A stretch of 64,000 bases of DNA from Thermomonas sp. GTDB lineage: Bacteria > Pseudomonadota > Gammaproteobacteria > Xanthomonadales > Xanthomonadaceae. The stretch spans positions 372,001-436,000 of the forward strand of contig NZ_JAMLIW010000001.1 in NCBI RefSeq assembly GCF_023953935.1, in the 5' to 3' direction. A model generated the notes under the pieces. It was not told the origin of the DNA and searched no databases. It was given only the letters and a program-made list of their open reading frames with translations. Within the stretch, counting starts at the first letter, position 1. Every line of letters begins with the position of its first letter. This document shows, piece after piece, positions 39,535 through 48,593 of this stretch. The position numbers and the translations under genes are program-made.

Positions 39535-40679
39535 GCAGGCAGGCGAACAAGGCCGCTGCGGCGTCTGCGGATCAACCGTGCATGCGGCGCGCGACGCGGG
39601 CGATGCCTTGCCCTCCGGTTTCGACCAGCGATGCGAGCAACGTCATCCCCGAACGCCTGCTGGAGTGGTTCGATCGCCACGGTCGCCACGACCTGCCCTG
39701 GCAGCATCCGCGCACGCCCTATCGGGTCTGGCTGAGCGAGGTCATGCTGCAACAGACGCAGGTATCGGTGGTCATCGACTACTTCAACCGCTTCGTCACC
39801 GCCCTGCCCGATTTGCCCGCCCTTGCAGCAGCGCCGCAGGATCAGGTGCTCGCGCTCTGGTCCGGGCTGGGCTACTACGCCCGCGCCCGCCACCTGCACA
39901 CGGCGGCGAAACTGTGCGTGCAGCGCCACGCGGGCGAACTGCCGCGCGACATCGACGCACTGCTGGCCCTGCCCGGCATCGGCCGCAGCACCGCCGGCGC
40001 GATCCTGTCGCAGGCCTGGAATGATCCGGCGCCCATCCTCGATGGCAACGTCAAACGTGTGCTCTGTCGCGTATTCGGTATCGACGGCTGGCCGGGTACG
40101 CCCGCCGTGGAGAAGCAACTATGGTCGATTGCCGAAACGCTGCTGCCACGGGAACGCCCGGCCGACTGGACCCAGGCCCAGATGGACCTGGGCGCCACCG
40201 TCTGCACCCGCGCCAACCCCGACTGCAAGGCCTGTCCGCTGCGCGAAGCCTGCGTCGCCCGCGCACAGGGCCGCACGTCGGAGTTGCCCGCGCCGCGAGT
40301 CGCCCAGCCGTTGCCTCTGCGCGAGGCGCACATGCTCATCCTGCACGATGGCGACGGCCGCGTGCTGCTGGAGCGGCGCCCGCCGGTCGGGCTGTGGGCC
40401 TCGCTGTGGTCGCTGCCCGAGCAGCCCGATCTGGAACAATCACGGCGCTGGTACCACCGCCACTTCCAGTCCGGTTTCGACCACGCCCAGCCGCTGCAGC
40501 CGCTGCTGCACGGCTTCAGCCACTACAAGCTGAAAATCCAGCCGCTCGTGATCGCTGTCAACGTCGAACGTGCCGTCATCGCCGACAATGGTCAACTGCG
40601 CTGGACCACGCCCGCCGAACTGTCCGGGCTCGGCCTGCCCGCCCCCGTGCGCAAGCTGCTGCAGGAGCCCAAGGCATGA
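39531..40679 (+). CDS. mutY: A/G-specific adenine glycosylase MutY
   Basis: A 382-residue base-excision enzyme that removes A opposite 8-oxoG. Marks: DLPWQHPRTPYRVWLSEVMLQQTQV, the HhH motif LPGIGRSTAGAIL with catalytic Asp in PILDGNVKRV, the 4Fe-4S site C-x6-C-x2-C-x5-C (CTRANPDCKACPLREAC), and a C-terminal Nudix-like domain for 8-oxoG. ATG 39531 overlaps the previous stop; the first 35 residues are not conserved, so an inner ATG at 39603 is also possible. yggX overlaps the stop, the usual mutY-yggX pair. Confidence 0.96.
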   Translation: MSRQANKAAAASADQPCMRRATRAMPCPPVSTSDASNVIPERLLEWFDRHGRHDLPWQHPRTPYRVWLSEVMLQQTQVSVVIDYFNRFVTALPDLPALAAAPQDQVLALWSGLGYYARARHLHTAAKLCVQRHAGELPRDIDALLALPGIGRSTAGAILSQAWNDPAPILDGNVKRVLCRVFGIDGWPGTPAVEKQLWSIAETLLPRERPADWTQAQMDLGATVCTRANPDCKACPLREACVARAQGRTSELPAPRVAQPLPLREAHMLILHDGDGRVLLERRPPVGLWASLWSLPEQPDLEQSRRWYHRHFQSGFDHAQPLQPLLHGFSHYKLKIQPLVIAVNVERAVIADNGQLRWTTPAELSGLGLPAPVRKLLQEPKA

Positions 40680-40948
40680 CGCGCAAGATCCACTGCGTCG
40701 TCGACGACATCGAGACCGAAGGATTGGACTACCCACCCTGGCCCAGCGCGGCCGGGCTGCGCGTCTACCGCGAGGTCGGCAAGCCGGCGTGGAAGCGCTG
40801 GCTGGCCCACCAGACCATCCTGATCAACGAATACCGGATCCATCCGATGAACCCGGAGCAGCGCGCCTTCCTGGAACGGGAGATGCTCAAGTTCCTGTTC
40901 GAAAACAGCGTCCACATGCCGCCGGGCTACGTTCCGAAGGACGATTGA
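40676..40948 (+). CDS. yggX: Probable Fe(2+)-trafficking protein YggX
   Basis: A 90-residue protein matching YggX: conserved Cys7 (RKIHCVV), the pattern YREVGKPAWKRWLAHQTILINEYR, and MNPEQRAFLEREMLKFLFE. It protects FeS enzymes from oxidative damage in enterobacteria; the mechanism is debated. It overlaps mutY by four bases (ATGA); MutY itself carries an FeS cluster, which makes the link sensible. The C-terminal end (VHMPPGYVPKDD) is short. Confidence 0.95.
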   Translation: MTRKIHCVVDDIETEGLDYPPWPSAAGLRVYREVGKPAWKRWLAHQTILINEYRIHPMNPEQRAFLEREMLKFLFENSVHMPPGYVPKDD

Positions 40949-40991
40949 GCGATCCGGCAAACAGTGCGCAATCCGCGGCGATTTCGCGTGC

Positions 40992-41399
40992 TCAGCGCTG
41001 TTCGCGCAGCCGCTGTTCAGCCGCGCGCAGCGCCGACAGGTCTACCGGGCGGATTTCCTCGATCCGGCAGCTCAAGGTGGATCCGACCACTTCCACCATG
41101 TCGAAGCGTGACAGCACGATGCCGCCGGATGGGGAGACCCGCAGGGCATTCCCGCTGCGGTTGAATCGCAGGCACGGCCCCGACAGCGTCAACAGCCAGC
41201 GCTGGCCCGGCCGCAGGTCAAGTGCAACGTGCTGGTCATCAACCCGGTCCCAGCCGACCGGAGTGGTGTAATTGACCCGCTGCACCGGTTCGCCGGAGTG
41301 CTCCTGGTACATGGCCAGACGCTGGCTGTCGGTGAGGTTGTAGCTGGCGCACGCCGACAAGCCCAAGGCCATCATCGCGGGAATCATCCAGGTTTTCAT
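40992..41399 (-). CDS. DUF6491-like lipoprotein
   Basis: A 135-residue protein with a short lipoprotein signal (MKTWMIPAMMALGLSACASY; lipobox LSAC). The mature part has SQRLAMYQEHSGEPV, then WDRVDDQHVALDL, GPCLRF and a late CRIEEIRPVD; these recur in the DUF6491 family known mostly from Xanthomonadaceae and relatives. Function unknown. GGAG precedes the ATG. It is divergent from the threonine operon and convergent with yggX. Confidence 0.7.
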   Translation of the reverse strand: MKTWMIPAMMALGLSACASYNLTDSQRLAMYQEHSGEPVQRVNYTTPVGWDRVDDQHVALDLRPGQRWLLTLSGPCLRFNRSGNALRVSPSGGIVLSRFDMVEVVGSTLSCRIEEIRPVDLSALRAAEQRLREQR

Positions 41400-41528
41400 G
41401 CCACGTCTCCATCCGGCGGGTGGTCAAATCATCCGCGCTCGATCCCCAACGGCAGCTTAGCCATGAGGGGCGCACGCGCAATCCGCCGTCACTGTTTTCC
41501 ACGCATTCATCATTTCCGCGCCAGCCGC

Positions 41529-41534
41529 TTGACA
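41529..41534 (+). promoter_or_regulatory. Candidate -35 box of the thr operon
   Basis: A perfect TTGACA lies 43 bases before the eight-threonine run of the leader. With an 18-base spacer the -10 would be CACAGT (41553-41558), a weak match, which puts the transcript start close to the first leader ATG at 41565. The -10 assignment is uncertain. Confidence 0.45.
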
Positions 41535-41576
41535 GCCCGTGTCGCAGTGCAGCACAGTCTGCCCATGTTCCGTCGC

Positions 41577-41639
41577 ATGACCACCACCACGACCACCACC
41601 ACCGGCACCCCGCCGGTGCGGTCGCTCATGCCTGGATAA
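41577..41639 (+). CDS. thrL: thr operon leader peptide
   Basis: A 20-codon frame that reads M, eight Thr in a row, Gly, Thr, then PPVRSLMPG and TAA. An in-frame ATG at 41565 would add four residues (MFRR). Seven of the eight Thr codons are ACC, one is ACG. A string of codons for the end product ahead of thrA is the mark of control by charged-tRNA level. It ends 89 bases before thrA. No ribosome binding site is clear, in keeping with a transcript that starts very near. Confidence 0.85.
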   Translation: MTTTTTTTTGTPPVRSLMPG

Positions 41640-41710
41640 GTCTTCACCACCAGACATCGGCCCCGCAGCGTAGAGGCGGGGCGCGGATCCCGAACTCGAG
41701 CGCAGCGCGG

Positions 41711-41725
41711 GCCTCCACCGGAGGC
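41711..41725 (+). promoter_or_regulatory. Hairpin that hides the thrA ribosome binding site
   Basis: GCCTCC-ACC-GGAGGC is a perfect six-pair GC stem; its right arm is the GGAGG in front of thrA (ATG 41729). Upstream, GCCCCGC-N9-GCGGGGC (41660-41682) forms a second stem without a U-run. The layout suggests control of translation start, or a mixed mechanism, rather than a simple rho-independent attenuator. Confidence 0.55.
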
Positions 41726-41728
41726 TCC

Positions 41729-44215
41729 ATGGATTCTCTCGCGTCCGCACCCATCCTCGTCAGCTGCCGTGCGCACAAGTTCGGCGGCAGCTCCATGGCC
41801 GATGCCGGCTGCATCCGCCGCGTCGCCGACCTGCTGCTCGCAGACGCCTGCCCGCGGCAAATCGTGATCACTTCCGCCATGCAGGGCACCACCGATGCGC
41901 TGGTTGCACTGGGCCGCGCGGCCACGGCCGGTACCGACTGGGCAACTGGCCTGCACGCCGTTCGCAGGCGCCACCTCGAAACCGCGCAGGCGCTGCTCCA
42001 ACAGCCGGAACCGGCGCAGGCGCGGATCGACGCGCTGTGCGATGAACTCTCCGACCTGCTGCGGGCCGCCGCGCTGCTGCGCCAGCCCGGCCCCACCGCG
42101 CTGGCCCGGATCCACGGCATGGGCGAACTGCTGTCCACCAGCCTGCTCAACGCCCACCTGCGTGAACGCGGGGCCGACTACGCGCTGCTGGACGCACGCG
42201 AGGTGCTGCGTGTTCGTCACACCGAGCTGGGCGCGGTGGTGGACCACGCAGCCAGTGCCGCCCTGCTGTCCGACTGGCGCACGCGCAACCCGCAGCCGCG
42301 CGTCAATGTGACGGGCTTCATCGCCAGTGACGAGGGCGGACTGCCGACCACCTTGGGCCGCAATGGCAGCGATTATTCGGCGGCGATTTTCGCCGGGCTG
42401 TTCGAGGCCGACGAGCTGAACATCTGGTCGGACGTGGACGGCGTGCTGTCCGCCGACCCGCGCCTCGTGCCGGAAGCGGTAACGCTGCCGACGATGAGCT
42501 ACAGCGAAGCCTGCGAGCTGGCCTATTTCGGGGCCAAGGTCATCCATCCACAGGCGTTGGCACCGGCGATCGCGCGCGGCCTGCCGATCCGCATGCGCAA
42601 CACCTTCGCCCCCGACCAGCCCGGCACCCGCATCGACGCCTGCGGCGAACCGTCCGGTTCCGGCCCGGTCAAGGGCTTGACCTTGAACCACGACCTCGCG
42701 CTGGTCTGCCTCGAAGGCGCCGGGCTGATCGGCGTGCCCGGCACCGCCGAGCGCACCTTCGGCGCGCTGCGCGCCGTCGGGGCGTCGGTGGTGATGATTT
42801 CGCAAGGCTCCTCGGAACATTCGATCTGCTGCGTGGTGCACGCCGAACAAGCGCAGGCGGCACGCGCGGCGCTGGCCGCGGCGTTCGACCGCGAACTGGC
42901 CGGCGGCCAGGTGCATGGCGTCACCGCCTGCACCGGCATCAGCGTGCTGGCCGCGGTCGGCGACGGCATGGCCGGAACCCCGGGCGTGGCCGCGCGCCTG
43001 TTCGACGCGCTGGCGCGGGCGCAGGTCAACGTGCGCGCGATCGCCCAGGGCGCATCGGAGCGCAACATCTCGGTGGCGATGAGTGCGGAAGATGCCACCC
43101 GGGCGCTGCGTGCGGTGCACGCGGCGTTCTGGCTGTCGCCGCAGACCATCGCGCTGGCCGTGATCGGCCCGGGCAAGGTCGGCGCCGCCCTGCTCGACCA
43201 GCTGGAAGCGGCGATGCCGCGCCTGCGCCGCGATGCCAACATCGATCTGCGCCTGCGCGCCCTGGCCACCCGCTCGCGGCTGTGGACGATCGAGCACGGC
43301 GACGGCAGCGGCTGGCGCGCCCGCATGCAGAGCGAACCCGAACCCGCCGATCTCGACGCCATCGCGCCGCACCTGCACGCCACCCACCTGCCGCACAAGG
43401 TCATCCTCGATTGCAGCGCCAGCGACGCCGTCGCCAGCCGCTATCCACACTGGCTGGCCGCCGGCATCCACGTCATTACCCCCAACAAGCAGGCCGGCGC
43501 CGGCTCGTTGGAACACTACCGCGGCATCCGCGCCGCCTGCTCGCACAGCGGTGCGCGCTTCCGCTACGAGGCCACGGTCTGCGCCGGCCTGCCGGTGATC
43601 TCGACCCTGCGCGATCTGCTCGACACCGGCGATGCACTCATCGCCATCGACGGCATCTTCTCCGGTACCCTGGCCTGGCTGTTCAACAAATTCGACGGCA
43701 GCCAGCCATTTTCGGAACTGGTGCGGCAGGCGCACGCGCTGGGCTACACCGAACCCGATCCGCGCGACGACCTGTCCGGCACCGACGTGGCGCGCAAACT
43801 GGTGATCCTCGCCCGCGAAGCCGGGATGGCGCTGTCGCTGGACGATGTGGAGGTGCAAAGCCTGGTGCCCGAAGAACTCCGCAGCGCCGACCGCGAGGCC
43901 TTCATGGCCGGGCTGGAAGCGCTGGATGCGCCGATGCGGGAAGCGCTGAAACAGGCGCGTGCGCAGGACAGCGTGCTGCGCTACATCGCGCGTCTGGATC
44001 AATCCGGCCACGCCAGCGTTGCGCTGCAGGCGGTTCCAACCGACCATGCCTTCGCCCACCTGCGCCTGACGGACAACTGCGTGTCGTTCACCACCCGCCG
44101 CTATCGCGACAATCCGCTGGTCGTGCAAGGCCCCGGCGCCGGTCCGGACGTCACCGCCGCCGGGGTGTTCTCCGACCTGCTGCGGCTGGCCGCCGCGCTC
44201 GGAGCCCGGCTGTGA
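41729..44215 (+). CDS. thrA: Bifunctional aspartate kinase/homoserine dehydrogenase I
   Basis: An 828-residue fusion that makes aspartyl phosphate and later reduces aspartate semialdehyde to homoserine. Kinase part: KFGGSSMAD (17-25), [12 protein letters not shown] regulatory middle with two repeats ([17 protein letters not shown] and [18 protein letters not shown]), where threonine feedback acts; dehydrogenase part from about 470 with [21 protein letters not shown] and [13 protein letters not shown]. Length equals the E. coli enzyme. GGAGG before ATG 41729. Its TGA overlaps the thrB GTG. Confidence 0.97.
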   Translation: MDSLASAPILVSCRAHKFGGSSMADAGCIRRVADLLLADACPRQIVITSAMQGTTDALVALGRAATAGTDWATGLHAVRRRHLETAQALLQQPEPAQARIDALCDELSDLLRAAALLRQPGPTALARIHGMGELLSTSLLNAHLRERGADYALLDAREVLRVRHTELGAVVDHAASAALLSDWRTRNPQPRVNVTGFIASDEGGLPTTLGRNGSDYSAAIFAGLFEADELNIWSDVDGVLSADPRLVPEAVTLPTMSYSEACELAYFGAKVIHPQALAPAIARGLPIRMRNTFAPDQPGTRIDACGEPSGSGPVKGLTLNHDLALVCLEGAGLIGVPGTAERTFGALRAVGASVVMISQGSSEHSICCVVHAEQAQAARAALAAAFDRELAGGQVHGVTACTGISVLAAVGDGMAGTPGVAARLFDALARAQVNVRAIAQGASERNISVAMSAEDATRALRAVHAAFWLSPQTIALAVIGPGKVGAALLDQLEAAMPRLRRDANIDLRLRALATRSRLWTIEHGDGSGWRARMQSEPEPADLDAIAPHLHATHLPHKVILDCSASDAVASRYPHWLAAGIHVITPNKQAGAGSLEHYRGIRAACSHSGARFRYEATVCAGLPVISTLRDLLDTGDALIAIDGIFSGTLAWLFNKFDGSQPFSELVRQAHALGYTEPDPRDDLSGTDVARKLVILAREAGMALSLDDVEVQSLVPEELRSADREAFMAGLEALDAPMREALKQARAQDSVLRYIARLDQSGHASVALQAVPTDHAFAHLRLTDNCVSFTTRRYRDNPLVVQGPGAGPDVTAAGVFSDLLRLAAALGARL

Positions 44216-45138
44216 GCGCCGCCGTCGCGAGGGCCTTCGCGCCGGGGTCGGTTGGCAACGTCGGGGTCGGCTTCGACATCCTCGGCCACAGCATCGCCGG
44301 CATCGGCGATGTCGCCAGCGTGCGCCGCATCGACACGCCCGAGGTGCGGATCGCGGCCATCCGTGGTTGCGTGACGGAACTGCCGCTGGCGGCAGCACGC
44401 AACACCGGCGGCGCCGCCCTGATCGCGCTGCGGCAGGCGCTTGACCTGCCGTTCGGTTTCGAGATCGAACTCGACAAGGGCATTCCGCTCGGCTCCGGGC
44501 TGGGGGGTTCGGCGGCCTCCTGCGTGGCCGCCCTGGTTGCTGCCAATGCCCTGCTCGACACCCCGCTGTCGGCGCAGGCACTGTACCCGCACGCACTGAC
44601 CGGCGAGTCCGCCGCCAGCGGTGGCCGCCACGGCGACAACGTCGGTCCGATGTTGCTCGGCGGTCTGGTGCTGACTACGGCCACCGACATGACGCCGGTG
44701 CGCGTACCGCCGCAATGGCACGCCGCGGTGGTGCACCCGCACGCGATCCTGGAAACCCGTCGAGCGCGCGAGGCGCTGGCCGGCAGCTACGCCCTGCGCG
44801 AGTTCGTGGCGCAAAGCGCGAATCTTGCCCAAGTCCTGCTGGGCTGCGAGCGCGCCGATCCGCAGCTGGTTCGGGCCGGCCTGTCCGACGTGCTGGTGGA
44901 GCCACGGCGGGCGCCACTGATCGCGGGCTTTGCCGAGGTGAAGCGGGCGGCGCTGGAGGCCGGCGCGATGGGCGCCAGCATTTCCGGCGCCGGCCCCAGC
45001 GTGTTCGCCTGGTGTGAAAGCCTGCCGCAAGCACAGCACGTCGGCGATGCCATGCGTGCCGCCTTCGCCGCCAACGATTTGCCCAGCGACCTGCTGTTGA
45101 CCCCCATCGCCGGCCCGGCCGCAAGAGTGCTGCCATGA
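44212..45138 (+). CDS. thrB: Homoserine kinase
   Basis: A 308-residue GHMP kinase that phosphorylates homoserine. Marks: [18 protein letters not shown] at the start, the ATP loop [17 protein letters not shown], and [10 protein letters not shown] near the end. It starts with GTG overlapping the thrA stop (GTGA) and ends overlapping the thrC ATG (ATGA), so the three enzymes are coupled in translation. Confidence 0.96.
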   Translation: MSAAVARAFAPGSVGNVGVGFDILGHSIAGIGDVASVRRIDTPEVRIAAIRGCVTELPLAAARNTGGAALIALRQALDLPFGFEIELDKGIPLGSGLGGSAASCVAALVAANALLDTPLSAQALYPHALTGESAASGGRHGDNVGPMLLGGLVLTTATDMTPVRVPPQWHAAVVHPHAILETRRAREALAGSYALREFVAQSANLAQVLLGCERADPQLVRAGLSDVLVEPRRAPLIAGFAEVKRAALEAGAMGASISGAGPSVFAWCESLPQAQHVGDAMRAAFAANDLPSDLLLTPIAGPAARVLP

Positions 45139-46466
45139 AGGCCTACAGCACGCGGGGCCAGGCGCCCGCCATTCCCATCGCCGAAGCGATCGCCGCCGGC
45201 CTTGCCGCAGACGGCGGGCTGTATCTGCCGGAGCAATGGCCGCAGTTCAAGCCTGCCGATTTTGACGGTGTCGGCACCCTGGCCGAGATCGGGTTGCGCC
45301 TGCTGCGGCCGTTTTTCGAAGGCGGCGCGCTGGAAACCGCGCTGCCGGGAATTTGCGAACGTACGCTTGCCATCGATCCGCCGGTGGTCGCATTCGGAAA
45401 CAAAAGTGACTTTTTGCTGGAGCTGTTCCACGGCCCGACCGCCGCCTTCAAGGACTACGCCGCAGGTTTTCTTGCCGGCTGCCTGTCCGCCCTGCCCGGT
45501 GGCGACCAGCCGCTGACCATCCTCGTCGCCACCTCCGGCGACACCGGCGCGGCAGTGGCAGCGGCATTCCACAATCTCCCGGGATTTCGCGTCGCCATCC
45601 TCTATCCCGACGGCCGCGTCGCCCCGCGCCAGGCCCACCAGCTCGGCAGCTTCGGCGGCAACGTGCGCGCGCTGCGGGTGGACGGCAATTTCGACGACTG
45701 CCAGCGACTGGCCAAAACCCTGCTGGCCGATACCGAGTTCCGCCGCAGGGTGCCGCTGGGCTCCGCCAACAGCATCTCGCTGGGCCGCCTGCTGCCGCAA
45801 ACCAGCTACTACGCCCACGCCGCGCTGAGCCATTGGCGCAACTCCGGAACCAAGCTCAACTTCGTGATCCCCACCGGCAATCTCGGCAACGCCCTGGCCT
45901 GCGTGCTGGCGCGGCGCATGGGCCTGCCGATTGGCGCCATCGTGTTGGCCAGCAATGCCAACAGCGTGCTGCCGGAATTCTTCGCCGGCGCCGACTACGC
46001 GCCGCGGCCCGGCATCGCCACCCTGGCCAACGCCATGGACGTGGGCGCGCCGAGCAATTTCGAGCGACTGCAAGCCCTGTACCCGGATCCGGCCGAATTG
46101 CGGCAACAGCTGCGCGCCGAAGCGGTCTCCGATGCGCAAATCCGCGCCGCCATCGCGCGCAGCCTCGCGCAGCGCGGTCAGATCATCTGCCCGCACACCG
46201 CCTGCGCCGCCGAAGTGCTCGACCGCCTGCGCGCCAGGGGCGAGTCCGGCGACTGGGCCGTGGTCGCCACCGCCCACCCAGCCAAATTCCCGGACGTGGT
46301 CGAGCCGCTGATCGGCCGCCCGGTGCCCGTGCCCGCCAGCCTCGCCGCCATGCTGGCCCGGCCCAGCCACGCCGATCCCCTGCCCGACGCAGTCGAAGCG
46401 CTGAAAGTCGCGCTGCTGTCCAATGCAAAGCCGCAAAAGCCGGCATTGTCTGCCGGCGACGGTTGA
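45135..46466 (+). CDS. thrC: Threonine synthase
   Basis: A 443-residue PLP enzyme for the last step of threonine synthesis. The Schiff-base Lys lies in [15 protein letters not shown]; the phosphate-binding loop is [21 protein letters not shown] and [13 protein letters not shown] are further family blocks. ATG 45135 overlaps the thrB stop. The stop codon lies four bases before the 24-bp repeat that bounds the RHS cassette, so foreign DNA begins directly at the end of the operon. A small hairpin (GCCGGCA-TTGTC-TGCCGGC) is inside the last codons. Confidence 0.97.
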   Translation: MKAYSTRGQAPAIPIAEAIAAGLAADGGLYLPEQWPQFKPADFDGVGTLAEIGLRLLRPFFEGGALETALPGICERTLAIDPPVVAFGNKSDFLLELFHGPTAAFKDYAAGFLAGCLSALPGGDQPLTILVATSGDTGAAVAAAFHNLPGFRVAILYPDGRVAPRQAHQLGSFGGNVRALRVDGNFDDCQRLAKTLLADTEFRRRVPLGSANSISLGRLLPQTSYYAHAALSHWRNSGTKLNFVIPTGNLGNALACVLARRMGLPIGAIVLASNANSVLPEFFAGADYAPRPGIATLANAMDVGAPSNFERLQALYPDPAELRQQLRAEAVSDAQIRAAIARSLAQRGQIICPHTACAAEVLDRLRARGESGDWAVVATAHPAKFPDVVEPLIGRPVPVPASLAAMLARPSHADPLPDAVEALKVALLSNAKPQKPALSAGDG

Positions 46467-46470
46467 AGCC

Positions 46471-46494
46471 TAATTGTCCCTGACACCATTATTG
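46471..46494. repeat. 24-bp direct repeat, thrC side
   Basis: An exact 24-base copy of 48389-48412; its core is TTGTCCCTGACACC. It starts four bases after the thrC stop and includes the stop codon of the membrane gene that follows. The two copies bound a 1,894-base cassette. Confidence 0.95.
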
Positions 46495-46863
46495 ATTATT
46501 GCTGGAAAACCCAAACCATTCCGGCGCTTTCCTCTTAGCGAACATCAGCCATGATACAGTCAAAAATAAGTAAATCAAAAGAGGCACTCCGCCCCGTGCG
46601 TCGTATAGAAAATCAAACGCCCTACAGATAAATTTAGTTTCGCATACACGCCCAGACAAATACCAGTAGTCTACTCCAAGTCCAATTAATAGATTGAACA
46701 CAAGAAATGAGATAATTAATAAGAAAAACATAATAACAATTGATATAATCAAAAATCGAAGCCTGCGCTTCAGGAATTTACTCCACTTAATCACAAAAAC
46801 AATTGAAAGCCAGAGCGGGGATAAGAAAAATACATATGCAAACGCCCAAACAACAATATCCAT
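46489..46863 (-). CDS. Membrane protein, candidate immunity protein of the orphan RHS tip
   Basis: A 124-residue protein with three or four hydrophobic segments (VVWAFAYVFFLSPLWLSIVF, FLIISIVIMFFLLIISFLVF, LLIYLFLTVSWLMF). It follows the toxin-tip frame by 11 bases, the standard place of an immunity gene. The DNA is strikingly AT-rich: in 46681-46740 only 12 of 60 bases are G or C, against a GC-rich genome. This marks recent transfer. Specificity for the tip is inferred from position only. Its TAA lies inside the 24-bp repeat. Confidence 0.65.
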   Translation of the reverse strand: MDIVVWAFAYVFFLSPLWLSIVFVIKWSKFLKRRLRFLIISIVIMFFLLIISFLVFNLLIGLGVDYWYLSGRVCETKFICRAFDFLYDARGGVPLLIYLFLTVSWLMFAKRKAPEWFGFSSNNQ

Positions 46864-46874
46864 AAAATACCCTC

Positions 46875-48407
46875 TTAATTATTGGGCGCTCTTTCGTTCG
46901 CATTATTAATTAGCGTGTCAATTGTTGGGTAATAATCTGCCAGCCCCGGATATTGACGGAAAGCGTCATGCAGAAAATTTCTCAGCTCACTCTCATTAAG
47001 AGGCGTACCGTCTGACAATCCAGACTGATAGCCCTTAGACTCGTACATATCCTGAAGTTGCGGATCAAATTGAGCAGCCTTTATTCTATTGCCCTTACCT
47101 TTCACATCGCACAAACCAGAGCTAAGATTGAGTCCGTCAGCTGCTTTACCTATACGACTTATCGCCCTACCCAGACTTCCAAATCTCCCTATGACTGTAG
47201 ATCCGAACTCGTTGGCGTACTGAAGTGCTGTTCCTGAAAAAGTCATTCTATATCTCATTCCATTTGCCGTTCGAATTGCATATATCTCGAACAATCCAAA
47301 CGGGTCAATTAAGTTAACCGAATTCCCACCTACATACTCATACGTATTCACCCCACCCGCCAGCCCAATCGGATCACTCTGCAAATACCGCCCCGCATCC
47401 GCCAGATACTCCCGATAGCCGTTGTGCCAGATGCCCGATTCGGCATCAAAGTACTGGCCGGGGAAGCCGAGGTTGATCCCGCCAATGCTGTCTTGTTTGA
47501 CGCTGCGGTCGAAGGCAGTATTGCTGGCCTGCCAGACGATGGTCTTGCTGCTGTTCGTGGCCAGTTGCGGCCTGCCCAGATGGTCGTTGTGCAGGTAATA
47601 GATCTGGTTGTTTCTGACCATCGCAATCGGCTCGCCACCGTTCCAGAGATAGCTGGTCCACTGGTTGTTGTTGTTCTCCGCCAGCAATTGGTTGAACCCC
47701 GCATACGCGTAGCGGCTGGTCGTGCCGGGCTTGCTCTTGCCCATGCGCTGGTCCAATGCGTTCACGGTGTAGGTGGTCGTGGTGCCGGTGCGGGTGTGGC
47801 TGGCCAGCCGTCCGAAGGGATCATAGCCCAGGGTGTTGGCTTGGCCTGCGGCATTGGTGAACGCGGTGATGTCGCCGTTGGCATTGGTGGTGTAGCTGCG
47901 GGTCAGGCCGCTGGTCGATGATTGCAGCAGGCGGTTGCTGGTGGATGCGTAGCTGTAGGCCGTCGTATTGGCCGGGCTGGTGTTGCCCGCGTTGCTGCGG
48001 TTGCCTACCGCGTCATAGCCGAAGCTGGCGCTATTGCCGCCGGCCAGTGTGGCGCTGGTCAGCCTTGAGAGCGCATCGTACTGGTACTGCTGGCTCTGGT
48101 CGGCATCCACGCCATTGGTGATGGCGGTGATGCGATCTGCCGAATCGAAGCCGTAGGTCAGGCTTTGCAGCGGCAGGGTGTCGCGGGTGCTGATGCCGGT
48201 CAGGCGACCGTCGCTGTCGTAGTTGCTCTGCCGCCACAGGCCGTTGCCGTACAGCAGGTACAGCGGCGGGCCGAAGGCTTGATAGCCGGTGAGGTTGGCC
48301 ACCGTGGTGGTGACGCCATTGACCGTGGCGGTGATCGTCGCCAGATGCCCGTCGGCATAACCATAGCCCGCGCTGATGCCGCTGGAGTTAATTGTCCCTG
48401 ACACCAT
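46875..48407 (-). CDS. Orphan RHS core fragment with a toxin tip
   Basis: A 510-codon frame. From about 48386 to 47340 it repeats the last ~1,050 bases of the RHS gene upstream, from [11 protein letters not shown] through the core block YLQSDPIGL. After LIDPFGL it departs into a different tip of about 135 residues (starts FEIYAIRTANGMRYRMTF, ends NNANERAPNN) of unknown activity. The ATG at 48407 lies in the 24-bp repeat (MVSGTIN) and has no ribosome binding site, so the cassette is probably silent until recombination moves the tip onto the full-length gene. Confidence 0.75.
   Translation of the reverse strand: MVSGTINSSGISAGYGYADGHLATITATVNGVTTTVANLTGYQAFGPPLYLLYGNGLWRQSNYDSDGRLTGISTRDTLPLQSLTYGFDSADRITAITNGVDADQSQQYQYDALSRLTSATLAGGNSASFGYDAVGNRSNAGNTSPANTTAYSYASTSNRLLQSSTSGLTRSYTTNANGDITAFTNAAGQANTLGYDPFGRLASHTRTGTTTTYTVNALDQRMGKSKPGTTSRYAYAGFNQLLAENNNNQWTSYLWNGGEPIAMVRNNQIYYLHNDHLGRPQLATNSSKTIVWQASNTAFDRSVKQDSIGGINLGFPGQYFDAESGIWHNGYREYLADAGRYLQSDPIGLAGGVNTYEYVGGNSVNLIDPFGLFEIYAIRTANGMRYRMTFSGTALQYANEFGSTVIGRFGSLGRAISRIGKAADGLNLSSGLCDVKGKGNRIKAAQFDPQLQDMYESKGYQSGLSDGTPLNESELRNFLHDAFRQYPGLADYYPTIDTLINNANERAPNN
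47340..48386. repeat. Duplicated RHS core segment, copy in the orphan cassette
   Basis: Nearly identical to 48893-49939, shifted by about 1,553 bases, with scattered single-base differences. It ends on the right exactly at GATGCCGCTGG, where the orphan copy switches to the 24-bp repeat. It is long enough for homologous recombination between the two tips. Confidence 0.9.
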
Positions 48408-48412
48408 TATTG
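48389..48412. repeat. 24-bp direct repeat, RHS side
   Basis: Second exact copy of 46471-46494. It joins the broken RHS core of the orphan cassette to the gene region of the first tip. On the minus strand it supplies ATG GTG TCA GGG, giving the frame start of the orphan cassette. Confidence 0.95.
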
Positions 48413-48431
48413 CGTTTTTTCGTTTATCCCA

Positions 48432-48593
48432 TCATTCCCTATATCGACTCTTTGCAATTGCAGCCAATGCAACGGCCGCTAAGGCATACATGCCCGCCTC
48501 CAGCTGCCTTCCCAGCAGGAACATGGTTGCAGCCACTATTGCCCATCCTGCGCTTCCGGCGACAATCACTGATTTCATTGTAGAGGGTTTCAT
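48432..48593 (-). CDS. Two-helix membrane protein, candidate immunity protein of the main RHS tip
   Basis: A 53-residue protein with two hydrophobic segments ([19 protein letters not shown] and [15 protein letters not shown]) and a charged end (KSRYRE). Its ATG overlaps the stop codon of the main RHS gene (ATGA), so the two are coupled in translation. A small membrane protein directly after a toxin tip that itself has hydrophobic stretches suggests protection against a membrane-acting tip. This is inference; no known family is recognised. Confidence 0.55.
   Translation of the reverse strand: MKPSTMKSVIVAGSAGWAIVAATMFLLGRQLEAGMYALAAVALAAIAKSRYRE

Noticed and set aside
41660..41682. GC stem in the thr leader as a rho-independent attenuator.
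   Set aside because: There is no U-run after the stem, so it is not called a terminator; the hairpin on the thrA ribosome binding site is preferred as the control point.
41510..44596. A frame of about 1,000 codons antisense to thrA and thrB.
   Set aside because: Same mirror effect; no start signal and no family likeness, while thrA and thrB are certain on the other strand.
46471..48412. The 24-bp repeats as ends of an insertion sequence.
   Set aside because: They are direct, not inverted, and the enclosed DNA has no transposase or recombinase.
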